Of a stretch of DNA of 64,000 nucleotides, positions 51,849 to 59,700 are shown piece after piece (the stretch's first letter is position 1; each line of letters begins with the position of its first letter). Below the pieces are notes generated by a model. The model did not search any database, had not been told where the DNA came from, and worked only from the letters and a program-made list of their open reading frames with translations. Both the position numbers and the translations under genes were made by a program. The DNA is taken from NCBI GenBank assembly GCA_963697975.1, contig OY969111.1, positions 3,224,001 to 3,288,000 on the forward strand, given 5' to 3'. The stretch comes from QHXM01 sp963697975 (GTDB lineage Bacteria > Acidobacteriota > Blastocatellia > Pyrinomonadales > Pyrinomonadaceae).

Positions 51849-51858
51849 TAAAAATTCG

Positions 51859-53802
51859 ATGTGTGGCATAGCCGGTTTTATCGCGCAAGACAATTTTCCA
51901 GATGAGCATGAGAGCAACGTCGTGCTTGACCGGATGTGTCGCCGGATAGCGCATCGCGGGCCGGACGATCAGGGCGTGATGGTCAAGGGGTTAGCCGCGC
52001 TCGGCATGCGTCGGCTTTCGATTATTGACTTGTCGGGTGGACACCAGCCGATGTCCGGCTGCGACGCCGGTGTCACGATTGTCTTCAACGGCGAGATTTA
52101 TAACTACCGCGAGTTGCAACGTGAACTCGAAGCGCGCGGGCACAGGTTCAAGACCAACTCGGACACGGAAACTATTCTGCACGCTTATGAAGAGTACGGC
52201 GCAGCCTGCGTTACTCATCTGCGCGGCATGTTCGCCTTCGCCATCTGGAACGAGCGGCGGCGCGAGCTTTTCATCGCGCGCGACCGCGCGGGCAAAAAGC
52301 CTCTCTACTACACCGTCACCCCAAACAATACGCTCATCTTCGGCTCGGAACTGAAATCCCTGCGCGAGCATCCGGAGTTTCGCGGCGAGGTTGATATTGA
52401 AGCGCTCGACGCTTATCTCACGTTCGGCTACGTGCCCGACCCGCTGACGATTTTCCGCGACGTTCACAAGTTACCGCCGGGACATCACCTGACGTTTGCG
52501 CGCGGGCAAGTGCGCGTCGAACAATACTGGGACTTCCCATACCAAGAGCCTCAATCCGACCCGGCCAGGAGTGAAGAAGATTGTCTTGAAGAATTGCGTG
52601 CACAGCTTGACGAAGCGGTGCGCGTGCGGCTGGTTGCAGACGTGCCGCTCGGCGCATTCCTGTCGGGCGGCGTTGATTCGAGCGCGGTCGTCGGCCTGAT
52701 GGCGCGTCACACCTCGCAGCCGGTGAAGACTTTCTCCATAGGTTTTCACGAAGACAGCTACAACGAATTGAAGTACGCGCGAATCGCGGCGAAAAAGTTT
52801 GGGACAGATCATCACGAGTTCGTCGTCACGCCGGACATTTGCGAAATCGTTGACGAACTTGTCTGGCACTTTGACGAACCCTTCGCAGATTCTTCCGCGA
52901 TTCCGACTTACATGGTCTCGAAGCTCGCACGCGAGTTCGTCAAGGTTGTGTTGTCGGGCGACGGCGGCGATGAAGTGTTCGGGGGCTACACGCGCTATGC
53001 CGTTGACCGCAGGCGAAGCGGCTTTGCGCGCCTGCCGCGCGTCTTCCGCCGGGGCGTGATGCAGCCTCTGGGTCGCAGTCTCCCGCATGGCGCGCGTGGG
53101 CGAAACTACATTTATGTAAACGCCTTTGAGCCGCTGGATCGCTACATCGAAGACATCTCGATCTTCACCAGACTTAATAAACCTTCGCTCTACACGAGCG
53201 ACTTTCGCCGACAACTTGGAGCGACGGAAGCCGCTGCGCGCTTTCGTGAATACGCGGAGCGGTCGCGCTCGGAAGATTCGCTCGACCCGCTGCTTTATCT
53301 GGACAGCAAGACTTACCTGCCCGGAGATATTCTGACCAAAGTTGATCGGATGAGCATGGCTGTCTCTCTGGAAGCGCGAGCGCCCTTGCTCGATCACAAG
53401 TTGATAGAATTTGTCTGCACGCGGATTCCGGCGCGGATGAAGATGAAGGGACTCGAAACCAAGCATATCTTCAAGCACGCGGTGCGTGACCTCGTGCCAG
53501 CCGAAATCCTGAATCGTCCGAAGCAAGGGTTCGGCGTTCCGATTGACCAGTGGATAAATGAGCAGTTGAGGGAACGCGTGCGCGGCACGCTCACCGAACC
53601 GCGCACCAGAGAGCGTGGTTATGTCGAGCCGCGCTACGTCAATCTGCTGTTCGACGAGCATGAGCGCGGGCGGCGCGATCATTCGATGGAGCTGTGGGCG
53701 CTCTTTATGCTTGAGCTATGGCAGCGTACCTTCGTGGATGCGAACGTTGACCATGCTTTGCCTGAACAGTTGAGCGCGAGTCTGACTCCGGCGGTTGCCT
53801 GA
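51859..53802 (+). CDS. asnB: asparagine synthase-like amidotransferase (exosortase-A type)
   Basis: 647 residues, complete. MCGIAGFIAQDN carries the Cys2 nucleophile; RRIAHRGPDDQG, FNGEIYNYRELQ, LSGGVDSSAVVGLMAR (ATP loop, near residue 268) and SGDGGDEVFGGY near 370 complete the AsnB pattern. The length and operon, with deacetylase, ligase-like and GT4 genes, agree with the amidotransferases of exosortase-A EPS loci. It likely amidates a sugar acid rather than aspartate. Preceded by element h; the GT4 gene starts 2 bases after its stop. Confidence 0.95.
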   Translation: MCGIAGFIAQDNFPDEHESNVVLDRMCRRIAHRGPDDQGVMVKGLAALGMRRLSIIDLSGGHQPMSGCDAGVTIVFNGEIYNYRELQRELEARGHRFKTNSDTETILHAYEEYGAACVTHLRGMFAFAIWNERRRELFIARDRAGKKPLYYTVTPNNTLIFGSELKSLREHPEFRGEVDIEALDAYLTFGYVPDPLTIFRDVHKLPPGHHLTFARGQVRVEQYWDFPYQEPQSDPARSEEDCLEELRAQLDEAVRVRLVADVPLGAFLSGGVDSSAVVGLMARHTSQPVKTFSIGFHEDSYNELKYARIAAKKFGTDHHEFVVTPDICEIVDELVWHFDEPFADSSAIPTYMVSKLAREFVKVVLSGDGGDEVFGGYTRYAVDRRRSGFARLPRVFRRGVMQPLGRSLPHGARGRNYIYVNAFEPLDRYIEDISIFTRLNKPSLYTSDFRRQLGATEAAARFREYAERSRSEDSLDPLLYLDSKTYLPGDILTKVDRMSMAVSLEARAPLLDHKLIEFVCTRIPARMKMKGLETKHIFKHAVRDLVPAEILNRPKQGFGVPIDQWINEQLRERVRGTLTEPRTRERGYVEPRYVNLLFDEHERGRRDHSMELWALFMLELWQRTFVDANVDHALPEQLSASLTPAVA

Positions 53803-53804
53803 CT

Positions 53805-55028
53805 TTGAAACCCAACGTCCTTCACATCATAGACAGCTTCGATCAGGGCGGGACTGAGCGCCAGGCCGTTCAACTCGTGCGCCTGCTGCATGAGAGCAAT
53901 CGTTACAACGTTCATCTAGCCTGCATCCACGACCGGGGCGTGCTGCGCGCGGAGGTCGACCGATTGGGACTCGGCGAGATTACGGCTTATCCGCTCAACA
54001 GTTTTTTCAATCGCAATTTCGCTCGACAGCTAAGACGCTTGCGTTCATTCTTGCGCGAGCGCGAGATAGATATTGTTCACACGCACGGTCTTTACACCAA
54101 CGTCTTCGGCCTCATCGGGGCGGCAATGGCGCGCGTGCCCGTTCGCATCGCGTCGCGGCGCGAAACGGGGGGCTTGCGCAGCGGCGTGCGCCGATGGGGA
54201 GAGCGCCGCGCCTTCAGCCTGTCAAATATGGTTATCGCCAATGCGGAAGCGGTGCGGCGGGATTTAATCGCGGAGGGCGTGCCGTCGGAAAAGATCGTGA
54301 CGGTTTACAACGGCCTCGATGTTGAGCGGGTCGCTTCACAGGCCACTGAGTCACGCGAGGAAGCGCTCGCCCTTTTGGGCTTGCCGCAGGAGACTGCACG
54401 CCGCTTCGTGACGATTGTCGCCAACGTCCGGCATCCGGTGAAAGATCATCCGATGTTTTTGCGTGCGGCTCGGCGCGTCAGAGAACGAATTCCGCAGGCT
54501 GCCTTTGTTGTCGCCGGAGAAGGGGAGTTGATGCCGGGCTTGCGCCAGCTTGCAGCAGAACTCGGCATTGAGCGGGACGTTTTCTTTACCGGAAGATGCG
54601 AGCACGTGGCAGAGCTTCTGGCAATCTCCGAGGTCTGCGTCTTGAGTTCAAAGGCCGAAGGTTTCTCGAATGCGATTCTGGAGTACATGGCCGCGCGCCG
54701 CGCCGTCGTCGCCACGGATGTGGGCGGCGCACGTGAAGCAATCGTGGAGGGCGCGACTGGCTACCTTGTGCCGTCCGGCGACGATGCAGCAATGGCCGAG
54801 CGCATCATTGCGCTGCTGAATGACCCGGAGCGCACGCGAGAGATGGGCGAGCGCGGACGCCTCGTTGTCAGAGAAAAGTTTTCCTGCGAGGCGCAGCTTG
54901 AGCGCACCGAAAAGCTCTACGATGAATTGCTGGCAAAGGCCGCCCCGCGATTGTTGCAGGGTATAAAACCAGTTGAGGGACACATCTACTGCGAGCCTCA
55001 GAGACAGGAAAGAACTAGACAGGATTAA
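53805..55028 (+). CDS. family 4 glycosyltransferase
   Basis: 407 residues, GT-B fold; TTG start at 53805, two bases after the asnB stop. N-terminal NVLHIIDSFDQGGTERQAVQLVRLL and HTHGLYTNVFGLIGA; donor site KIVTVYNGLDVERV near 165, VANVRHPVKDHPMFLRAA near 205 and SSKAEGFSNAILEYMAARRAVVATDVGGAREAI near 285, with both conserved Glu residues (E-x7-E). It resembles GT4 enzymes of exosortase-A loci. Its last codons (TRQD and TAA) come from element i. Confidence 0.92.
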   Translation: MKPNVLHIIDSFDQGGTERQAVQLVRLLHESNRYNVHLACIHDRGVLRAEVDRLGLGEITAYPLNSFFNRNFARQLRRLRSFLREREIDIVHTHGLYTNVFGLIGAAMARVPVRIASRRETGGLRSGVRRWGERRAFSLSNMVIANAEAVRRDLIAEGVPSEKIVTVYNGLDVERVASQATESREEALALLGLPQETARRFVTIVANVRHPVKDHPMFLRAARRVRERIPQAAFVVAGEGELMPGLRQLAAELGIERDVFFTGRCEHVAELLAISEVCVLSSKAEGFSNAILEYMAARRAVVATDVGGAREAIVEGATGYLVPSGDDAAMAERIIALLNDPERTREMGERGRLVVREKFSCEAQLERTEKLYDELLAKAAPRLLQGIKPVEGHIYCEPQRQERTRQD

Positions 55029-55132
55029 CAGGATTAGCAAGATTAAGAAAACAAGACAGAGCAAAGGAGCTTGGCTCGCTATCTCTTATCCTGCCTATCC
55101 TGTCCATCTTGTTAATCCTGTCTATAATTTCT
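55008..55132. repeat. intergenic inverted-repeat element i (ACAGGATTA nonamers)
   Basis: The left arm at 55008-55048 carries ACAGGATTA, ACAGGATTA and GCAAGATTA units; the right arm at 55088-55132 the complementary TATCCTGTC/TAATCCTGT units, with about 40 bases between. The stop of the GT4 gene (TAA at 55026-55028) lies in the left arm. Closely related to elements c and j. Confidence 0.86.
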
Positions 55133-55161
55133 TATCAGATTTGTGAGTTCGTGACGATTGA

Positions 55162-55833
55162 ATGAAGGTAGATTCAATCACAGTCGCCTCCGAACCGGCG
55201 CAACAGCAAGGGCGACGGGAGCGCGCCTGGCGACGCGGGCGCATCGCGCTGCTGGCGCTCGTCGCATGGCTGCTTCTGGCCTGGGTTGCGGCAGAGGCGC
55301 TCATCGTGAAATCGGAGTTGGCGCACGCCGACGCGCTAGTCGTCCTCGCGGGTTCATCTACCTACGTCGAGCGCACGCATCGCGCGGCGCAGCTTTTCCA
55401 GCAGGGGCGCGCATCCAAAGTAATCCTGACGAATGACAATATCCCGAGCGGGTGGTCAAAAGAAGAGGAGCGCAACCCGCTGTTTGTCGAACTTGCGGCG
55501 GATGAACTCAAGCGACGCGGCGTGCCTGCGGAAAAAATCGAGATTGTACCGGGCACTGTGTCCAGCACTTATGAAGAAGCCGTGCGCCTTCGTGAGTACG
55601 CCGGTGAAAAGAGTTTGCGATCAATTCTGATTGTGACTTCCGCTTATCAATCGCGGCGCGCGTTGTGGACGATGCGACGCGTTTTTCGTGGGAGCGGTGT
55701 CGAGATCGGCCTCGATGCGGTCGAGCCGGGGCAGCAATCACCACGACCCGGCGTCTGGTGGCTCTACGGGCTTGGCTGGCAGATGGTGCCCGGCGAGTAT
55801 GTGAAGATGATTTATTACTGGATTAACTATTAA
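55162..55833 (+). CDS. DUF218/ElyC-type membrane-anchored protein
   Basis: 223 residues. One membrane anchor near residues 30-50 (IALLALVAWLLLAWVAAEALI), then a periplasmic DUF218 domain: ADALVVLAGSSTYVERTHRAAQLF, KVILTNDNI, EIVPGTVSSTYEEAVRLREY near 135 and ILIVTSAYQSRRALWTMRRVF near 155. The ElyC/SanA/YdcF group affects envelope polysaccharide and lipid carrier metabolism, but its reaction is not known. Last gene of the EPS module. Confidence 0.88.
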   Translation: MKVDSITVASEPAQQQGRRERAWRRGRIALLALVAWLLLAWVAAEALIVKSELAHADALVVLAGSSTYVERTHRAAQLFQQGRASKVILTNDNIPSGWSKEEERNPLFVELAADELKRRGVPAEKIEIVPGTVSSTYEEAVRLREYAGEKSLRSILIVTSAYQSRRALWTMRRVFRGSGVEIGLDAVEPGQQSPRPGVWWLYGLGWQMVPGEYVKMIYYWINY

Positions 55834-55885
55834 CGAAGAGTTCAAGCAAGCGCGAAGTCGTAGGGACTCGCCCGCTGACGGAAAC

Positions 55886-57406
55886 GTGTTAACCAAACTC
55901 GCATTACGGACGCTCGTTGTTGCTCTGCCCGTAGTGTGTGTTGTCATCTTGCTTGGCGTCTGGATGGCAAACCCCGGTAAGGTTTCAGACGCGCCAGTAG
56001 ACCAGACAGTCGCCGCATCTGCCGGTGGTGAGACTCCTGATACAAACGGCCTGCTCGCTTACCTGCCGGAATCTCTGACGGCGGCTTTAGATCAGGGCGG
56101 CGCGAGAATCAGAACAGATCACAGGGTCTATGCAAAGCCGCCGCTCCCCAAATTGCCGCGAGCCGGAGGGAAGTTCATTGATCCTGTCTTCGGCACTGAG
56201 ATTATGCGCGCCACAGACGAGACGGACGGCGCAGCGCCCGGCCTCGGCACATACTATTCGCACTGGCCGACTTTCAATTCCAACAACACGCGTCTCTTAA
56301 TCCGCAAAGGCGAAACGGGCGAAGCCATCATCAAGCAGTTCGATCCTGTCAACTTCCGCTTAGGCGCAGGCTCTGCGATGTTGCCGGGTGCGCTTCCGGG
56401 TGGCGGTGGGCCTGAGTGGGAATCGTCCATCTGGTCGAACACCGACCCGAGTATCATCTACACGTTCTCAGGCTTTTATGATGGCGGGATGAGGCTCTTT
56501 TCATACAACATCGCCACGAAAGCTTTCAGGCTCATTAAAGACTTCAAGGCTCTTTCGGGCGGCAAGGATTATCTCAAGCAGATGTATATGTCAGCCGACG
56601 ATGATGTCTTCTGCTGGCTGCATCATCGTCAGGGCAACGAGGGCGAACCCGTAGGCTACATCGTCTACAAGCGCTCGACCGACAAAGTGTTATTTAACAA
56701 CCCGTCGAATGTTTATGTAGGCGGCATCAATGAAGTGCATGTGGATAAATCAGGCAAGTGGCTGCAAATCGTCATCCCGACGAAGCAGGCTGATGGAACG
56801 AGCACGCGCTTTCTAAATTTGCAGACGGGGCAGTATCAGGCTTTAAAACGTGAAGTAGATCACCCGCCGGGGCATGGTGATCTGGGGACAGAGACCATTG
56901 CCGGTTTTGACAATTATACGGACGGCATCTCGTGGCGGAATCTCAACAACGTCCATTCATTTAAGCAGGTGCTGACCTTCAAGACCATTGGCGGCGTGGT
57001 GGATTGGACGAACGACTTTCACGGCTCGATGCTGGCCGATGATGAAGGATGGATTACCATCGGCACTTATGACGATCCTGCGATAATTTTGCCGGATTCG
57101 GGTATCTTTGAAGACGAGATTATTCAGGTGGCTTTAGACGGCAGCCAGCGCATTCGCCGCATCTGCCACACGCGCAGTTCGATAGACAATGGAAGTTCGG
57201 CCACCGGCTACTGGGCGACGCCGAAGCCGACCATCAGCAAGGATGGACGCTTCATCGCCTTTACTTCCAACTGGGAAAAGAGCGGTAGGTACGATCTCTT
57301 CATCGCCAGAATTGAACCGGCTGGCTCTCCCTCCGGCACACTTCCGCCGAAAACTAATCCCACACCCACTCCCGCGCAACGCCCGCGCAGAGCAATACCT
57401 CGCTGA
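55886..57406 (+). CDS. secreted beta-propeller-like surface protein
   Basis: 506 residues from a GTG start at 55886. The N-terminal membrane segment (about 8-30, VVALPVVCVVILLGVWM) is a signal anchor. The rest shows TolB/WD40-like blades such as GTYYSHWPTFNSNNTRLLI, SNTDPSIIYTFSG, VYVGGINEVHVDKSGKWLQIV, HGSMLADDEGWITIG and ISKDGRFIAFTSNWEKSGRYDLFI. It ends with a short Pro-rich tail. A paralogue at 62106 shares a nearly identical central block. Function unknown; probably surface-exposed. Confidence 0.82.
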   Translation: MLTKLALRTLVVALPVVCVVILLGVWMANPGKVSDAPVDQTVAASAGGETPDTNGLLAYLPESLTAALDQGGARIRTDHRVYAKPPLPKLPRAGGKFIDPVFGTEIMRATDETDGAAPGLGTYYSHWPTFNSNNTRLLIRKGETGEAIIKQFDPVNFRLGAGSAMLPGALPGGGGPEWESSIWSNTDPSIIYTFSGFYDGGMRLFSYNIATKAFRLIKDFKALSGGKDYLKQMYMSADDDVFCWLHHRQGNEGEPVGYIVYKRSTDKVLFNNPSNVYVGGINEVHVDKSGKWLQIVIPTKQADGTSTRFLNLQTGQYQALKREVDHPPGHGDLGTETIAGFDNYTDGISWRNLNNVHSFKQVLTFKTIGGVVDWTNDFHGSMLADDEGWITIGTYDDPAIILPDSGIFEDEIIQVALDGSQRIRRICHTRSSIDNGSSATGYWATPKPTISKDGRFIAFTSNWEKSGRYDLFIARIEPAGSPSGTLPPKTNPTPTPAQRPRRAIPR

Positions 57407-57456
57407 CTGTATCTATCGCTAATCTGCAAGTGTTCGGAATGATTGTTTCAGTGCGA

Positions 57457-58158
57457 CTATTTGTTGGCGCGGCTGCGGCGTCGGCGGCGTGCCGCTAACC
57501 CGGCGAGTCCCGTGCCGAGTAAGAAGAGTGTCGCCGGTTCGGGAACCGGCATGAAATCGTAGCGGACACCGGTCAAGACGTAGCCCGGCGTGCTGAGAAA
57601 TGAGATGTATTGGAAAGTCAGTGTTGCTAGCCCGCTTCCGCTAATCGCCGTGCTGAAAATCACTTGCCCCGGCGCATCCGGCGAGCGCACGATAACATTG
57701 CCGGTCATTGTAAAGGTTGAGGTCAGAGTAATATTTGAAACTGTAGAATCAGGGATGACTACGCCTGGTCCGTTAAAGACCAGATGGCTATCCTGACCAA
57801 ACCACCATGCGCCGGATGTCGTTCCGTTAATCGTCGCCTGTCCTATCCCATCCAAAGTTGCCACGCTGTTAGGAAAAGCGATTGCGCCCGGCTGGCATGG
57901 ATCGAAAGAGCAAGGCGACTGGATTCCCTGCCTGTTTCCATCAGGGACACCCCCGCGCGCGTTAAAATCGTTTCCGGAGAAATTGAAACCTATACTTCGC
58001 CATGCGCCGCGAGATGGATTGGCGGGTCCCCCGATAGACACAGTGCCGCTGGTAATCACAAGCTCGTCAGCTCGCGCTTCTCCCGGTAAAAGGAGCGAGG
58101 CGAAAAACATGAGGGCCAAAGCAGGCAATGCGAAGCACGTTTTTCGTGAGAATAGCAT
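57457..58158 (-). CDS. PEP-CTERM sorting domain protein
   Basis: 233 residues. A signal peptide (about 1-30, ALALMFFASLLLPGEARA) is followed by a beta-rich secreted domain and the C-terminal sorting signal: VPEPATLFLLGTGLAGLAARRRRRSRANK, that is, the PEP motif, a short membrane helix and a basic tail. Exosortase cleaves after the PEP region and exports the protein; no exosortase gene lies in the window, but the neighbouring EPS module is of the exosortase-A type. The middle domain is not recognised. Confidence 0.93.
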   Translation of the reverse strand: MLFSRKTCFALPALALMFFASLLLPGEARADELVITSGTVSIGGPANPSRGAWRSIGFNFSGNDFNARGGVPDGNRQGIQSPCSFDPCQPGAIAFPNSVATLDGIGQATINGTTSGAWWFGQDSHLVFNGPGVVIPDSTVSNITLTSTFTMTGNVIVRSPDAPGQVIFSTAISGSGLATLTFQYISFLSTPGYVLTGVRYDFMPVPEPATLFLLGTGLAGLAARRRRRSRANK

Positions 58159-58302
58159 TTGAAATCCTTTGATAGTCCTAGTCCTGGCGGTTTAATGGGA
58201 CGGAAAAGCCCGAGCGACTTCTGAGAGAATATACCACTAATCACTTAGTAATTTCACATATTATATAAAAGAGCAAAGCCTTTCATCTGCTTGGTCCATC
58301 AC

Positions 58303-59562
58303 TCAAGATGGCTGAGACGCCTCTGCTCCGGCAGCATTCGACATCACCCGGCGGTAGATTTCAATCAAAGAGCGAACATAAGTTTCGGGCGAGTAGCGCG
58401 TGGCGATGAGCGCGGAAGCATTTGCCCCTAATTTGCGCGCAAGCTCCGCGTCTTTCAGGACACGAGCAATAGCTGCTGCCATCGCTCGCGGGTCGCGCGG
58501 AGGAACGAGCAGCGCGCTCACATCGTCTTCGACCATCTCCGGCACGCCGCCGACTGACGTGGCCACAATTGCCACTCCGGCGGCCATCGCTTCGAGCAGC
58601 ACATATGGCGAGCCTTCGCTGTGCGACGGGAGAACGAGTAAGTCGGCGGCGGCATAGTAGGGCTTCACGTCGCTAATCTGCCCGGCGAAATGGACGCGCC
58701 CATTGATGCCTAATGAATGGACAGCCGCTTCCAACCTTTCACGCTCCGGTCCGTCGCCGACGATGATAAGTTTCGCGTTCAGTTCGGAATCATTGCTCTG
58801 CAAATGACGAAAGGCGTTGAGGAGATCGACGTGCGCTTTCTCGCTTGAGAGACGACCGATGGCCAGCACCAGTGGCTCACCCTCCGCGATGCCGAACTTT
58901 GCTCGGATGGCCTGCGCTTCTTCGGCGCTCGCCGTTCTTTCCGGGCGAATCGAATTGTGCTGGACGCTGATTCGCTCAACGGGCACGCCCGCGCCCGCCA
59001 GTTCGCGCGCGAACGCCTCGCAAACCGTGATGACGCGATTGGCGGTCGGGAGCGACAGGCGATCCATTCGATTGTAAAGATGCTCTCTGAAATGGGTCTT
59101 CGTATAGCCATGATGAAAAGCGACCCAGTGGTACTCCTTCCAGAGACGCGACATCTTCATCAGGAAATGCGATTTGACGTGATGGGTTAAAACGATGTCG
59201 GGCGCGCGACGCTCGATTGCTTCACGCAAACTCGGAATGACGCGCAGGTCAAAGCGAAATCGCTCCGGGATGATGTCTACCTCAATCCCAAGCTCACGCG
59301 CGGCTTTGACAAACTCGTTCGGTGCTTCAGTTGAGCCTGAAACATTTTCTTCATCGCGCCGCTGCACAGTTTGAGGGCTGAGCGTGGCTGAATTGCGCCT
59401 ACGCTCAAAGGTCACAATAGAGGTTTCGATAATTGTCGAACCGGGAAGCGCCTCGTTGATCTCGCGGGCAAAGCGGCAGAAGTCGAGCATGTTCTTGGCC
59501 GCGCCCGTCACGGTCTTTGGCTCCATCACGGCGAGCAATTTGATTGTCTGCGCGCTTCCCAT
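58303..59562 (-). CDS. family 4 glycosyltransferase
   Basis: 419 residues, GT-B fold. IVLTHHVKSHFLMKM near residue 130, AFHHGYTKTHFREHLYNRMD near 150, ISVQHNSIRPERTASAEE near 210, LVLAIGRLSSEKAHVDLLNAF near 235 and LPSHSEGSPYVLLEAMAAGVAIVATSVGGVPEM near 310 with the conserved E-x7-E pair. ATG start at 59560-59562. It follows the long GT4 gene with element j between them. Confidence 0.92.
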   Translation of the reverse strand: MGSAQTIKLLAVMEPKTVTGAAKNMLDFCRFAREINEALPGSTIIETSIVTFERRRNSATLSPQTVQRRDEENVSGSTEAPNEFVKAARELGIEVDIIPERFRFDLRVIPSLREAIERRAPDIVLTHHVKSHFLMKMSRLWKEYHWVAFHHGYTKTHFREHLYNRMDRLSLPTANRVITVCEAFARELAGAGVPVERISVQHNSIRPERTASAEEAQAIRAKFGIAEGEPLVLAIGRLSSEKAHVDLLNAFRHLQSNDSELNAKLIIVGDGPERERLEAAVHSLGINGRVHFAGQISDVKPYYAAADLLVLPSHSEGSPYVLLEAMAAGVAIVATSVGGVPEMVEDDVSALLVPPRDPRAMAAAIARVLKDAELARKLGANASALIATRYSPETYVRSLIEIYRRVMSNAAGAEASQPS

Positions 59563-59593
59563 AGTGCTGTTGTTCTCTCTATCGAAACTGATA

Positions 59594-59700
59594 AGGAATA
59601 GACAGGATTAACAAGATGGACAGGATAATAAAGAGCATTCAGCGTTCGTGACCTATCTGGTTTTCTTAATCTTGCTAATCCTGTTAATCCTGTCTACTTC
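59594..59700. repeat. intergenic inverted-repeat element j (ACAGGATTA nonamers)
   Basis: The left arm at 59594-59631 (GACAGGATTA, ACAAGATGG, ACAGGATAA units) pairs with the right arm at 59661-59700 (TTAATCTTGC, TAATCCTGT, TAATCCTGT). The stop of the upstream GT4 gene (TAG at 59694-59696, minus strand) lies in the right arm. Same family as elements c and i, in the opposite gene orientation. Confidence 0.86.

Noticed and set aside
52471..53682. 403-codon minus-strand frame inside asnB
   Set aside because: Antisense shadow of a clearly conserved gene; no similarity of its own.
55834..55885. Riboswitch upstream of the first propeller gene
   Set aside because: The 52-base gap lacks the GEMM core CGCAAAGCC and is too short for the aptamer.
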